From: Streptomyces flavofungini
Lineage (GTDB): Bacteria; Actinomycetota; Actinomycetes; Streptomycetales; Streptomycetaceae
NCBI RefSeq assembly: GCF_014650815.1
Contig: NZ_BMVR01000006.1
Coordinates: 487,912 to 551,911, forward strand
DNA length: 64,000 bases
Reading direction: 5' to 3'
A program made the position numbers and the translations under genes. Each line of letters begins with the position of its first letter. Position 1 is the stretch's first letter. The notes below the pieces were generated by a model that searched no databases, had not been told where the DNA came from, and saw nothing but the letters and a program-made list of their open reading frames with translations. Positions 17,530 through 26,555 of this stretch are shown here, piece by piece.

Positions 17530-18933
17530 GTGCCAGAGCCTGCGCACCATGTGGATGTCGTCATCGTGGGAGCCGGGGTCGCGGGACTGTCGGCCGCCCA
17601 CCGGCTGACCAGCGCCGGTGTAACGACCGTTGTCCTGGAGGCCGCCCCTTACGTCGGCGGCCGGATGTCCACCGAGAAGGTGGACGGCTTCCGGCTCGAC
17701 AGAATCGGGCAGCTCCTGACGACGTCGTATCCGGAACTGCGCCACACGCCCGGTCTGGACGCACTCGTTCTGCGCCCCTTCGCCCCCGGACTGCTGGTGC
17801 ACAGCGCCGGCAGGCATCACCGCGTGGCGGAGCCGAGCGCTGGACGGAGCGCAAGGGGCGCACTCACGGCGGCACGCGCCCTCGCGAGCGCCCCGCGGGT
17901 GCCGCGGCCCCCGCGCACGGGCCCGGGTTCCCCGCCCCGCCCCCCGTTCAGGACCGCCCCCCGCCCCTCCCGGCCCCTGTCCCGCACCGCGCCCCTGGGC
18001 GGCGCACTCGACCAGGCCCGCCTCGGCGCGGCGCTCGCCCGGATCGCGGCGACCCCCGTGCGGCGGCTGCTCGCGCGCCCCGAACTACCGGCCGCCCAGG
18101 GCCTGTCCGCGCGCGGGCTGCCCGCGCGCACGATCGAGGGGTTCCTGCGCCCGCTGCTCTCGGCGCTGCTGTGCGACCCGGACCTGACGACGTCGAGCCG
18201 GTGCGCCGACCTCGCCCTGCACGCCTTCGCGCGTGGCCGCCTGTGCCTGCCCGAGGGCGGCGCGGACGCCCTGCCGGAGCTGCTCACGGCCGCGCTGCCG
18301 CCCGGGACCGTACGCACCGGCGTACGCGTCACCTCGGTGTCCGCGAACCGCGTGACCACCGCCGAGCACGGCGAGCTGTCCTGCGCCGGGGTCCTGCTGG
18401 CCACCGACGCACGCGCCGCCGCCGAACTCCTTCCCGGCCTGCGCGTACCGCCGTTCCACCCGGTCACCGTGGTCCACCACGCGGCCCCGGAGCCGCCGCT
18501 CGCCGAGCCCGCGCTCCTCCTGGACGCCGACCGCCGGGGCCCGGTCGCCCACACGGCCGTCGTCAGCCACGTCGACCCCACCCGCGCCCCCGCGGGCCGG
18601 ACCCTGGTGTCCTCGACCGTCCTCGGCACGCCCCCGGACGACCTGGACCGGTCCGTGCCGCGCCACCTCGCGGAGCTGTACGGCACGCCGACCGACCGCT
18701 GGGAGCTGCTTGCCGTGCACCACACGCGCGAGGCGGTGCCCGCGATGCCGCCGCCGCACGATCTGCGCCGCCCCGTGCGGCTGCTGGCGGGGCTCTACGT
18801 GTGCGGCGACCACCGCGACACCAGCACGGTGCAGGGCGCGCTGCACTCCGGGCGCAGGGCGGCGCACGCCGCGCTGGCCGACCTCGGCATCCAGCCTGCC
18901 GCCACGGAGGAGTCACTGCCCGCAGCCGCCTGA
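17530..18933 (+). CDS. FAD-dependent amine-oxidase/phytoene-desaturase-like oxidoreductase
   Basis: Flavoprotein of 467 residues. The N-terminus has the dinucleotide motif VVIVGAGVAGLSAAHRL (about residues 9-25), the Glu that binds ribose in VVLEAAPYVGGRMS, and the C-terminal FAD strand LYVCGDHRDTSTVQGALHSG near 420-440. This matches NAD(P)-binding amine oxidase/protoporphyrinogen-oxidase-like proteins. Residues about 105-165 are an Arg/Pro/Ala-rich low-complexity insert (PRPPRTGPGSPPRPP), not expected in the fold and probably a disordered loop. The GTG start follows GGGAGGAG. The substrate is unknown. Confidence 0.82.
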   Translation: MPEPAHHVDVVIVGAGVAGLSAAHRLTSAGVTTVVLEAAPYVGGRMSTEKVDGFRLDRIGQLLTTSYPELRHTPGLDALVLRPFAPGLLVHSAGRHHRVAEPSAGRSARGALTAARALASAPRVPRPPRTGPGSPPRPPFRTAPRPSRPLSRTAPLGGALDQARLGAALARIAATPVRRLLARPELPAAQGLSARGLPARTIEGFLRPLLSALLCDPDLTTSSRCADLALHAFARGRLCLPEGGADALPELLTAALPPGTVRTGVRVTSVSANRVTTAEHGELSCAGVLLATDARAAAELLPGLRVPPFHPVTVVHHAAPEPPLAEPALLLDADRRGPVAHTAVVSHVDPTRAPAGRTLVSSTVLGTPPDDLDRSVPRHLAELYGTPTDRWELLAVHHTREAVPAMPPPHDLRRPVRLLAGLYVCGDHRDTSTVQGALHSGRRAAHAALADLGIQPAATEESLPAAA

Positions 18934-18993
18934 GGCCCCGCCCCCAGGGCCTCACTCATCGGACCTGTCCGACTCGTCGGGCCGGCTCCCCCT

Positions 18994-19022
18994 AAGCCCC
19001 CGCGCCCCCCACGCGGGGGCTT
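18994..19022 (+). terminator. Hairpin terminator after the FAD oxidoreductase
   Basis: AAGCCCCCGCG and CGCGGGGGCTT form a perfect 11-bp stem around a 7-base C-rich loop, about 60 bases after the stop and before the GH20 gene. Confidence 0.8.
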
Positions 19023-19113
19023 CAACCATCCCGCGGTCTTGTCACCGACCCCCTACGCCACTACCGTCCCAGCGGATCCGGGCACCGGACCACCGAGCCG
19101 CGGGAGGACAGAC

Positions 19114-21387
19114 GTGCGTCGCACCTTGCCGGTGATCACTCTCATCCTGGGCCTATTCATGGGATCTCTGGCGGCGCCGACCGCCCACGCCGACGGCCAG
19201 GCCCCACCCCGTCCGGACGACGGCCAGGGCGCACCGCAGCCGGACGCCGGGCACGACGCACCACCGCCGGACGACACCCTCCCGTCCCTCGTCCCCCGCC
19301 CCACCCACTGGACCCCGCTCCCCGGCCGCACCGAACTCACCCCCCGCACCCGCATCCTGATCGACCCGCGGCAGGCGTCGGCCACCGCGCTGCCGTCCGG
19401 CCGGGCCGAATTCCCGGGCCCCGCACGCCAGTCGGTCCACGCGCTCGCGACCCGGCTGCGTACGGAGATCAAGCAGGTCACCGGCCTGACCCCGCGCATC
19501 GTCGCGGGCGGGCGACCGGACCGGGACGACATCAGCCTCGCCCTCGGCGCCGCGCGGAGCCGCACCGCCGCCGACGACCTGGGCGCCGAGGGCTACCGCT
19601 TCGACAGCGCGGGCCCCGTCCGCGTCACCGCCGCCTCCACCCACGGCCTGTACTACGGCACCCGCACGCTCCTCCAGCTCCTGCGCACCACCGCCCCCGA
19701 CCACCGCGCCGTCCCGCGCGCCCGCTCGGTCGACCGGCCCACGCAGGCGATCCGCATGACCCACCTGGACGCGGGCCGCAAGTACTGGCGGATCCCGTAT
19801 CTGAAGAACCTGATCCGCAGGATGGGCGACCAGAAGCTCAACACCCTGTTCCTGCACCTCTCGGAGTCCGAGGGCTTCCGGCTGTACAGCCCGCGGTTCC
19901 CCGGCCTCGCCGACCCCGAGCACAGCTACAGCCGCGCCGACATCGAGGACCTGAAGGCCTTCGCCGCGCGCCATCACGTACAGCTGATGCCGGGCCTGGA
20001 GCTGCCCGGCCACGCCACGGTGATCAACGAGGCGTTCGGCATCGGCTTCGGTGCGGGGCCGGGCGCGTGCACGGGCGCCCATACGCACTCCCACCTCACG
20101 CCCGACTGGATCATCGACATGACCAGCGAGAAGGCGATTGCCAAGAGCAAGGAGATCGTCGACGAGTTCGCGGGCTGGTTCGACGCGCCGCTGTTCTCGA
20201 TCGGCGCGGAGGAGGTGCCGGGTCAGCTCGCCGAGTGCCCGCGGGTCAAGGAGCACCTGGCCGCCGCGCCGGACGTCGCCACCCTGGGTGACCTGCTCAA
20301 CCGGTACATCAACACCCTGGACGACGTGGTCACTTCGCACGGCAGGCGCACGGCCGTCTACAACGGCTCCGAGCATCTGCCCGCGCCGCAGCAGCGCGTG
20401 CACGCCCCCGTCGTCTTCCTCACCTGGGAGGGCACCGGAGCGGAGCCCGCCATTCCGGGCCATGACGAGATCGCCATCGGCCCCTTCTACAACACGCCGA
20501 ACAACTACCACCACAAGTACCCCGACGAGCCCTGGATGTACGACTCCTGGACGCCCAGCAGCGCCCCCGACATGCTCGGCTCCGGCGTCGTGAACTGGGC
20601 GGACTACAACTTCTGGGCCGACGACGGATACTTCGAGCAGCACCTGGCGGGCCCCCGCGCGATCCTGGCCGACCGCACCTGGAACGGCTCCCCGACGCCG
20701 GACACCGTGACCGCCTTCCACGCGCGCGTGGAGCGCGTCGGCGATCCCCCGGACACCACGCCCGCGTGGACGCGGCCCCGGGTGACGGACCGCCCGAGCC
20801 ACCACTGGACCTTCGACGACGCCGCGTACCCGAAGGGCTGGACGTACGCCGGGAGTCCCGGCAACACGATCTTCGCCGCGGACGTCGCGGGCGACCTGCC
20901 CGGCACCTCGTACATCATCGACAACCCCACGCCCGTGCCCGGCGAGCACGGGCAGGCCTGGCGCTTCGACTCGGACCGGGACGGGGTCGGCTTCGGCGGT
21001 GGGGACGTGGCCGCGCCCTGGACGGTGTCGGTCCTGGTCCGGCCGTCGGCCAGGACCGGCGACCAGGTGCTGCTCAGCTCCAGGGCCGGAGCGCTGAAGC
21101 TGATGCAGCACGGCACCGGACGCGTGGGCCTCACGCGCTACGGAGAGGCCGATTTCAGTTTCCCGTACACGCTGCCACTGGACCGGTGGACCCGGTTGAC
21201 CTGGGTGGCCACGGAGAACAGCACGGTCCTGTACGCGGACGGGGTGCGGGTCGGCGCGGTGCCCGCGTCGATCCCGCTGCCGATGCGGTCCATCGGCAGC
21301 GAGGGCGCCGCCCTGCGCGGGGACCTGGACGACCTCGCCACGTGGGACGTGGCGTTGGGGCCCCCGGCGGTCGCCCGTTTGCGGTGA
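19114..21387 (+). CDS. Secreted GH20-type beta-N-acetylhexosaminidase with C-terminal LamG-like domain
   Basis: Exported glycosidase of 757 residues. The start is GTG at 19114: GGGAGGACA precedes it and it gives a clean signal peptide (RRTLPVITLILGLFMG... AHA, about 28 residues). A Pro/Asp-rich linker follows, then the GH20 accessory domain and TIM barrel with HLDAGRKYWRIPYLKN, LFLHLSESEGFRLYS and MPGLELPGHATV. The usual catalytic Asp-Glu pair (GGDE or GADE) reads GAEE here (SIGAEEVPGQ, near residue 365), so the polarising Asp is replaced by Glu. The C-terminal 160 residues look like a concanavalin/LamG fold. It would release GlcNAc or GalNAc outside the cell if active. Confidence 0.85.
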   Translation: MRRTLPVITLILGLFMGSLAAPTAHADGQAPPRPDDGQGAPQPDAGHDAPPPDDTLPSLVPRPTHWTPLPGRTELTPRTRILIDPRQASATALPSGRAEFPGPARQSVHALATRLRTEIKQVTGLTPRIVAGGRPDRDDISLALGAARSRTAADDLGAEGYRFDSAGPVRVTAASTHGLYYGTRTLLQLLRTTAPDHRAVPRARSVDRPTQAIRMTHLDAGRKYWRIPYLKNLIRRMGDQKLNTLFLHLSESEGFRLYSPRFPGLADPEHSYSRADIEDLKAFAARHHVQLMPGLELPGHATVINEAFGIGFGAGPGACTGAHTHSHLTPDWIIDMTSEKAIAKSKEIVDEFAGWFDAPLFSIGAEEVPGQLAECPRVKEHLAAAPDVATLGDLLNRYINTLDDVVTSHGRRTAVYNGSEHLPAPQQRVHAPVVFLTWEGTGAEPAIPGHDEIAIGPFYNTPNNYHHKYPDEPWMYDSWTPSSAPDMLGSGVVNWADYNFWADDGYFEQHLAGPRAILADRTWNGSPTPDTVTAFHARVERVGDPPDTTPAWTRPRVTDRPSHHWTFDDAAYPKGWTYAGSPGNTIFAADVAGDLPGTSYIIDNPTPVPGEHGQAWRFDSDRDGVGFGGGDVAAPWTVSVLVRPSARTGDQVLLSSRAGALKLMQHGTGRVGLTRYGEADFSFPYTLPLDRWTRLTWVATENSTVLYADGVRVGAVPASIPLPMRSIGSEGAALRGDLDDLATWDVALGPPAVARLR

Positions 21388-21475
21388 GCCCGGCGCCGTC
21401 GGAACGGCTCGCCGCGCGGGCGCCGCCGTGGGTGCACGCGAGGGGGCGGACCGGGCGGGCCCGCCCCCGTCCCCA

Positions 21476-22918
21476 CTAGCCCAGCGCCGCGACCCGGTCG
21501 CGGTACCCGCGCACGGGCGCCGCGTCCCGGTACGGCTCCAGGCGGCGCTCGAAGTCGCGTACGTACTCCACCGCCCGCACCGACCGCATCTCGCCCGCCG
21601 CCTGGGCCGCCTCCGCACCCAGTTGGCAGGCCTGTTCCAGCTCGCCGAGGCCGAGGCGCGCGGAGGCCAGGACGACGCGGCAGAAGAGCCTGCTGCGGGC
21701 GTAGCCGGGGGCGCGCAGCTGCAGGGAGCGCTCGGCGTGCTGGGCGGCCGCGCGGTACTGCTGGAGGTCGCGGTTGCAGTGCGCGAACTCGTCGGCGAGC
21801 TGTGCGTCGTCGAAGAAGCGCGCCCAGTACGGGACCTCGTCGCCGGGCCGGGCGGTCTCCAGGGCACGCTCGGCGCGCACCATCGACGCCGAGCAGGCCC
21901 GCACCTCGCCGAGCACCCCGTGCCCGCGCGCCTCGACGGCGTGCAGCAGGGCCTGCACAACGGGCGGCGCCGAGGAGCCGACACCCTGCTGGGCGACGCG
22001 GGCGAGCTGCACGGCCTCCCGGCCGTGGCCGAGGTAGACGGCCTGGCGGCTCATCGTGACCAGGACATAACTGCCGTACGCCCGGTCGCCCGCGGCCTGC
22101 GACAGGCGCAGCGCCTGGACGAAGTACCGCTGGGCGAGCCCGTGTGCGGCGATGTCGTACGACGTCCAGCCCGCGAGCCGGGTCAGGTCGGCGGCGGCCG
22201 CGAACAGGCGGCGCCCGGCCTGCTCGCCGTAGGTGCCGCGGAGCATCGGCTCGGCCTCGTGCTCCAGATAGCGCACCAGGGCCTGGCGGGCGTGCCCGCC
22301 GCCGTAGGCGTGGTCGAGGGCGCGGAACAGCTCGCCGACGGAGCGCAGGGCCGCGATGTCGCCGCCGGTGACCCGGTGGCCGGGCCCCCGGTCGGTGTCG
22401 CGGCGCTGCCGGGGGACGATCGGGCGGCCCTGTGGGGGCACCCGGGGGGTCTGCGGCGGCTCGCCGCGGGCGACGCGTTCGTCGGCGCGGCCGATCAGCC
22501 AGTCCCGGCTCGGCACCACGAGCCCGGCCGGGGTGAAGGCGATCTTGCGCAGCTCGGCGTGGCTGCCGGAGTCCTTGCGCCACAGGCCGCCGACGATGTC
22601 GACGGCCTCCTCGGGCGAGGACGCGAACTCCAGGCCCGCGTAGACGGGCGCACACGCGTCGAGCCCGAGGTCCTGCGCGGACAGGCGGCGGCCGAGGCGC
22701 CGGGTGAAGACCTCCGCGATCAGTGCGGGGGTCGTGCCGCGGGGCTGCTGGCCTCTGAGCCAGCGTGTCACCGATGTCTTGTCGTACCTGAGATCGAGAC
22801 CGTGCTCGAGCCCTAGCTGATCGACGCGGCGCGCGAGGCCCGCATTGGAGAACCCGGCTTCCGCGATGAGCGCGGCTAGCTGGCGGTTGGGGGTGCGCTG
22901 CGGGGGTCGTTCCGTCAT
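21476..22918 (-). CDS. Large HTH regulator with TPR-like C-terminal region (NsdA-like)
   Basis: Protein of 480 residues. The N-terminal helix-turn-helix (LAALIAEAGFSNAGLARRV, then TSVTRWLRGQQPRGTTPALIAEV, here split) is followed by about 350 residues of helical repeats, with segments such as ARQALVRYLEHEAEPML and QYRAAAQHAERSLQLRAPG that resemble tetratricopeptide repeats. This architecture matches the Streptomyces regulators related to NsdA, a negative regulator of development, although the identity cannot be proven here. The ATG at 22918 follows AGGAGA; 37 extra upstream codons are open. It is divergent from lipB with about 255 bases between starts. Confidence 0.75.
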   Translation of the reverse strand: MTERPPQRTPNRQLAALIAEAGFSNAGLARRVDQLGLEHGLDLRYDKTSVTRWLRGQQPRGTTPALIAEVFTRRLGRRLSAQDLGLDACAPVYAGLEFASSPEEAVDIVGGLWRKDSGSHAELRKIAFTPAGLVVPSRDWLIGRADERVARGEPPQTPRVPPQGRPIVPRQRRDTDRGPGHRVTGGDIAALRSVGELFRALDHAYGGGHARQALVRYLEHEAEPMLRGTYGEQAGRRLFAAAADLTRLAGWTSYDIAAHGLAQRYFVQALRLSQAAGDRAYGSYVLVTMSRQAVYLGHGREAVQLARVAQQGVGSSAPPVVQALLHAVEARGHGVLGEVRACSASMVRAERALETARPGDEVPYWARFFDDAQLADEFAHCNRDLQQYRAAAQHAERSLQLRAPGYARSRLFCRVVLASARLGLGELEQACQLGAEAAQAAGEMRSVRAVEYVRDFERRLEPYRDAAPVRGYRDRVAALG

Positions 22919-23173
22919 CAGCTGTGCGGTCTCCTGCCTTCCGGGCCTGCCTTGAGCAGCCCTTATGGCCTCGTGAACGGCGCGAATGTAACGGCGCTGA
23001 GGGCCCTCATCGCGACCTTCAAGCTCCATTCATCCGATCGTGTGAGTATTGGCCGGAGAGCTGACGGGCTTCCGCCGGACGTACAGTGACAGGGGCGCGA
23101 TCCGTGCACGGTGAAGGTTTCCGTGGGCGGCGCGGGTCCGGTGCACGCGGATGGTTCTAGGGAGGCACGTGCC

Positions 23174-24016
23174 GTGGGCGAGATTCGATTCATCCGGCTG
23201 GGATTCGGTCCGGAGTCCGTCGAGTACCAGGAGGCCTGGGACGAGCAGCGACGGGTGCACGCCGCCCGCTTCGTGGACGAGGTCCCGGACACCTGCCTGC
23301 TCCTGGAGCACCCGCCGGTGTACACGGCGGGCCGCAGGACCGCCGACAACGAGCGCCCGCTGGACGGCACCCCGGTCGTGGACGTGGACCGCGGCGGCAA
23401 GATCACCTGGCACGGTCCGGGCCAGCTCGTGGGCTACCCGATCCAGAAGCTGCCGCGTCCGGTGGACGTCGTAGCACATGTACGCCGTCTGGAAGACGCA
23501 CTTATCCGAACGTGTGCCGAGTTCGGCCTCGAAACCACGCGCGTCGAGGGGCGCAGCGGCGTATGGGTCCTCGGCGATCCGGTGGAGTCGCGCCCGGCCC
23601 TCGGCGGACTCAGTCTCGACTTCGACCCGCGGCTGACGGACGACGAGTTCGACCCCCGTCTCAACGGCCCGGAATATGCCCCCTCCAACGCCGGCCAGCG
23701 CCGCGAGGACCGCAAGGTGGCCGCGATCGGCATCCGCGTCGCCAAGGGCGTGACCATGCACGGCTTCGCGCTGAACGTGAACCCGGACAACACCTGGTTC
23801 GACCGGATCGTGCCGTGCGGCATCCGCGACGCGGGTGTGACCTCGATCGCGCACGAGGTCGGCCGCGACATCACGATCGCGGACGTGCTGCCGGTGGCCG
23901 AGAGGCACCTGCGGGACGTACTGGAGAACGCGGATCTCAAGCCGCGGGTGGTGGAGAAGCCCGCGCAGGAGGCGGCCGGGGCCCCCGCCGGGACCCCCGA
24001 GACGGCGCTCGCCTAG
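23174..24016 (+). CDS. lipB: Lipoyl(octanoyl)transferase
   Basis: Enzyme of 280 residues that transfers the octanoyl group from acyl carrier protein to the lipoyl-domain lysine of E2 and of GcvH. Family motifs are RGGKITWHGPGQLVGYPI (about residues 74-91), the catalytic Lys in EDRKVAAIGIRV (near 180) and the catalytic Cys in IVPCGIRDAGVTS (near 215). Between residues 125 and 172 there is an Asp/Asn-rich insertion (FDPRLTDDEFDPRLNGPEY), longer than in E. coli LipB. The GTG start follows GGGAGG. The Ala/Pro-rich tail ends 176 bases before lipA, which completes the cofactor. Confidence 0.94.
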   Translation: MGEIRFIRLGFGPESVEYQEAWDEQRRVHAARFVDEVPDTCLLLEHPPVYTAGRRTADNERPLDGTPVVDVDRGGKITWHGPGQLVGYPIQKLPRPVDVVAHVRRLEDALIRTCAEFGLETTRVEGRSGVWVLGDPVESRPALGGLSLDFDPRLTDDEFDPRLNGPEYAPSNAGQRREDRKVAAIGIRVAKGVTMHGFALNVNPDNTWFDRIVPCGIRDAGVTSIAHEVGRDITIADVLPVAERHLRDVLENADLKPRVVEKPAQEAAGAPAGTPETALA

Positions 24017-24017
24017 C

Positions 24018-24063
24018 GTCGGACCCCGGCCCGAGGCGGCGTCAGGCCCCGGCCCGAGGCCGA
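24018..24063. repeat. Two copies of a 23-bp unit between lipB and lipA
   Basis: GTC(G/A)G(A/G)CCCCGGCCCGAGGC occurs at 24018 and 24041, just after the lipB stop. It could be a degraded terminator or a simple duplication. The remaining 130 bases up to lipA hold no gene. Confidence 0.6.
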
Positions 24064-24192
24064 GCCTCAGCACCCGAACGGGAATGCACCCCTCGGGCCA
24101 GAGGTTGGCCAGAAGTAAGTCCAATGACATCGCGGGCGTACCCTGGGGTGCGCCGACGAATCGAAGTTACGCCAGCTATTCAGGGAGCCGAT

Positions 24193-25158
24193 GTGTCCGC
24201 AGTCGCACCCGACGGACGCAAGATGCTGCGCCTGGAGGTCCGGAACGCCCAGACCCCCATCGAGCGCAAGCCCGAGTGGATCAAGACCCGGGCGAAAATG
24301 GGCCCCGAGTACACGAAGATGCAGCAGCTCGTGAAGAGCGAGGGCCTGCACACGGTGTGCCAGGAGGCGGGCTGTCCGAACATCTACGAGTGCTGGGAAG
24401 ACCGCGAGGCCACGTTCCTCATCGGCGGCGACCAGTGCACGCGGCGCTGTGACTTCTGCCAGATCGACACCGGCAAGCCGCAGGCCCTCGACCGCGACGA
24501 GCCCCGCCGCGTCGGCGAGTCCGTCGTCACGATGGACCTGAACTACGCCACCATCACCGGCGTCGCCCGCGACGACCTGGAGGACGGCGGCGCCTGGCTG
24601 TACGCGGAGACGGTGCGCCAGATCCACGCGATGACCGCCGAGCGCGAGGGCGGCCACACCAAGGTCGAGCTGCTGATCCCCGACTTCAACGCGGAGCCGG
24701 ACCAGCTCGCCGAGGTCTTCTCCTCCCGCCCCGAGGTGCTCGCGCACAACGTGGAGACGGTGCCGCGCATCTTCAAGCGCATCCGCCCGGGCTTCCGCTT
24801 CGAGCGCTCCCTGAAGGTCATCACCGAGGCCCGCGAGGCCGGTCTGGTGACCAAGTCGAACTTGATCCTCGGCATGGGCGAGGAGCGCGCGGAGGTCAGC
24901 GAGGCGCTGCGCCAGCTGCACGACGCGGGCTGCGAGCTGATCACCATCACGCAGTACCTGCGCCCGTCGGTGCGCCACCACCCCGTGGAGCGCTGGGTCA
25001 AGCCGCACGAGTTCGTCGAGCTCAAGGAGGAGGCCGAGCAGATCGGCTTCTCCGGTGTCATGTCCGGCCCGCTGGTCCGCTCCTCGTACCGCGCGGGGCG
25101 GCTGTTCCAGATGGCGATCGAGCGGCGCGGCGCGTACGTGGCCTCGCAGGCAGTGTGA
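24193..25158 (+). CDS. lipA: Lipoyl synthase (radical SAM)
   Basis: Radical-SAM enzyme of 321 residues that inserts two sulfur atoms into the protein-bound octanoyl group. The auxiliary cluster ligands are C56-X4-C61-X5-C67 (CQEAGCPNIYEC). The SAM cluster is C82-X3-C86-X2-C89 (CTRRCDFC). The C-terminal RSSY motif that supplies the serine ligand is present in GPLVRSSYRAG. The GTG start at 24193 gives VSAVAPDGRKMLRLE, the N-terminus I recall in Streptomyces, with GGGAG seven bases upstream. It works after LipB on the E2 encoded at 3.8 kb. A strong hairpin follows. Confidence 0.97.
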   Translation: MSAVAPDGRKMLRLEVRNAQTPIERKPEWIKTRAKMGPEYTKMQQLVKSEGLHTVCQEAGCPNIYECWEDREATFLIGGDQCTRRCDFCQIDTGKPQALDRDEPRRVGESVVTMDLNYATITGVARDDLEDGGAWLYAETVRQIHAMTAEREGGHTKVELLIPDFNAEPDQLAEVFSSRPEVLAHNVETVPRIFKRIRPGFRFERSLKVITEAREAGLVTKSNLILGMGEERAEVSEALRQLHDAGCELITITQYLRPSVRHHPVERWVKPHEFVELKEEAEQIGFSGVMSGPLVRSSYRAGRLFQMAIERRGAYVASQAV

Positions 25159-25232
25159 CGCGGGCACATGCCGGGCGCGCAGACACTGTGTGAATCGGCG
25201 CACAAGTGACTACCGACCAGTAGTGACCGTAA

Positions 25233-25285
25233 TGACGCGGCCCCTACGATCCCTGCAGGTGAAAGGGATCGTAGGGGCCGCGTCA
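25233..25285. terminator. 22-bp perfect hairpin after lipA
   Basis: The arms TGACGCGGCCCCTACGATCC (continuing CT) and their exact complement enclose a 9-base loop, 75 bases after lipA. A near copy of the right arm (AGGGGCCCGCGTCAAGGTTT, 25293-25312) follows directly. The other 230 bases of the gap up to 25516 contain no gene that I can support; GGAGG at 25503 belongs to the next gene. Confidence 0.85.
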
Positions 25286-25516
25286 ACGTTTCAGGGGCCC
25301 GCGTCAAGGTTTCATCGGTGTTTGACCGGTCGGTCACGCCCTGGTAACACCAATCAGTGACCCTGGAATTACCGCACGTACAGCCATACCCAGAGCACAT
25401 AGATCGTTTCCGTACGCAGGGCCCTCCCCGGATCCCGGAGGGCTTCCCCCCCCAGAACCAGGCACCCCCCTCACAGCGCTCCCCCGTCAACTGTCGCTCC
25501 CCCGGAGGGCATCACC

Positions 25517-25720
25517 ATGCAGGCCGCGCCCGTTCGCGCCACCGCCATCCCGTCCGTCACCGACGCGCTGCGCGCCGTCGAGTCGCTGCTCATGAGCAGC
25601 GGCCAGCGCACCGCGCGCCGCAACGCCTGGACATCCGTCCTCGACGACCGGCGCCGCGCCAAGGACCGCGTCGAGGCACAGCGCGTGCTGGAAGAGGCCG
25701 GGGCAACCCGCACGTCGTAG
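25517..25720 (+). CDS. Small conserved Streptomyces protein of unknown function
   Basis: Protein of 67 residues, starting MQAAPVRATAIPSVTDALRA. It is helical and charged, with SSGQRTARRNAWTSVLDDRRRAKDRVEAQRVLEE forming a probable basic amphipathic helix (about residues 27-60, quoted here in two overlapping parts: SSGQRTARRNAWTSVLDD and RRRAKDRVEAQRVLEE). GGAGG lies 10 bases before the ATG, so translation is credible. I recall a similar small gene between lipA and the DUF4191 gene in other Streptomyces. No function can be assigned; it has no signal peptide or membrane segment. Confidence 0.7.
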   Translation: MQAAPVRATAIPSVTDALRAVESLLMSSGQRTARRNAWTSVLDDRRRAKDRVEAQRVLEEAGATRTS

Positions 25721-25750
25721 CCGCCTCCGGGGCCACGTAGACTTCACGGC

Positions 25751-26458
25751 ATGGCGAGGAAGGAAACCACCGCGGCGGATGCGGCCGCGGAACCGGGGCG
25801 ACTCAAGCAGATCGCTCTGACCTACAAGATGACCCGGCGGGCCGACTCCAAGATCGGTCTCATCATCGCGGCTGTGGGAATCGTCACCTTCGGTGTCTTC
25901 CTCGCGATCGGCCTCTGGCTCGACCACCCCATCTACCTGGGCATTCTCGGCTTCATCCTCGCCTTCCTGGCGATGGCGATCGTCTTCGGACGCAGGGCCG
26001 AGCGTGCCGCCTTCGGGCAGATGGAGGGCCAGCCCGGTGCGGCGGCCGCGGTGCTCGACAAGATCGGCCGGGGCTGGACGACCACCCCCGCGATCGCGAT
26101 GAACCGCAGCCAGGACGTAGTGCACCGCACCGTCGGCAAGGCCGGCATCGTCCTGGTCGCCGAGGGCAACCCGAACCGGCTGAAGCCGCTGCTGGCCGCC
26201 GAGAAGAAGAAGATGGCCCGCATCGTCGCGGACGTCCCCGTCCACGACGTGATCGTGGGCAACGGCGAGGGCCAGGTCGAGCTGAAGAAGCTCCGCACCA
26301 CGCTCCTGAAGCTGCCGCGGGTCCTCCAGGGCCCGCAGGTCACGGCGACCAACGACCGGCTGAAGGCGATGGGGGACCTGATGAGCAACATGCCGTTGCC
26401 CAAGGGACCCATGCCCAAGGGCGCGCGCATCCCGCGCGGCGGCCCGAAGATGCGCTGA
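25751..26458 (+). CDS. DUF4191 integral membrane protein
   Basis: Protein of 235 residues with two closely spaced membrane helices (IGLIIAAVGIVTFGVFLAIG and YLGILGFILAFLAMAIVFG, about residues 36-77), the first after the short basic segment YKMTRRADSK. The soluble C-terminal part includes GWTTTPAIAMNRSQDVVHRT and a Lys-rich segment (PLLAAEKKKMARI). The tail is Pro/Met/Gly rich. This matches the actinobacterial DUF4191 family beside lipA and glnA; its role is unknown. It is transcribed toward the RDD gene and ends before a very long hairpin. Confidence 0.85.
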   Translation: MARKETTAADAAAEPGRLKQIALTYKMTRRADSKIGLIIAAVGIVTFGVFLAIGLWLDHPIYLGILGFILAFLAMAIVFGRRAERAAFGQMEGQPGAAAAVLDKIGRGWTTTPAIAMNRSQDVVHRTVGKAGIVLVAEGNPNRLKPLLAAEKKKMARIVADVPVHDVIVGNGEGQVELKKLRTTLLKLPRVLQGPQVTATNDRLKAMGDLMSNMPLPKGPMPKGARIPRGGPKMR

Positions 26459-26500
26459 CCCTGCCGCTGCTCCTTGAGAGCGGCGTCCGACCTTGGACAC

Positions 26501-26555
26501 ATACGTCGATGGGGCGTCCGGAACCGATTCGGTTCCGGACGCCCCATCGACGTAT
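26501..26555. terminator. 27-bp perfect hairpin between convergent genes
   Basis: A 27-base arm starting ATACGTCGATGGGGCGTCCG is followed, after a single base, by its exact complement. The effective loop is three bases. It lies 42 bases after the DUF4191 stop and in front of the convergent RDD gene, so it can terminate both transcripts. Confidence 0.9.

Noticed and set aside
19039..19113. TTG at 19039 as start of the GH20 gene
   Set aside because: The signal peptide and ribosome site GGGAGGACA support the GTG at 19114; the extra residues would precede the signal peptide.
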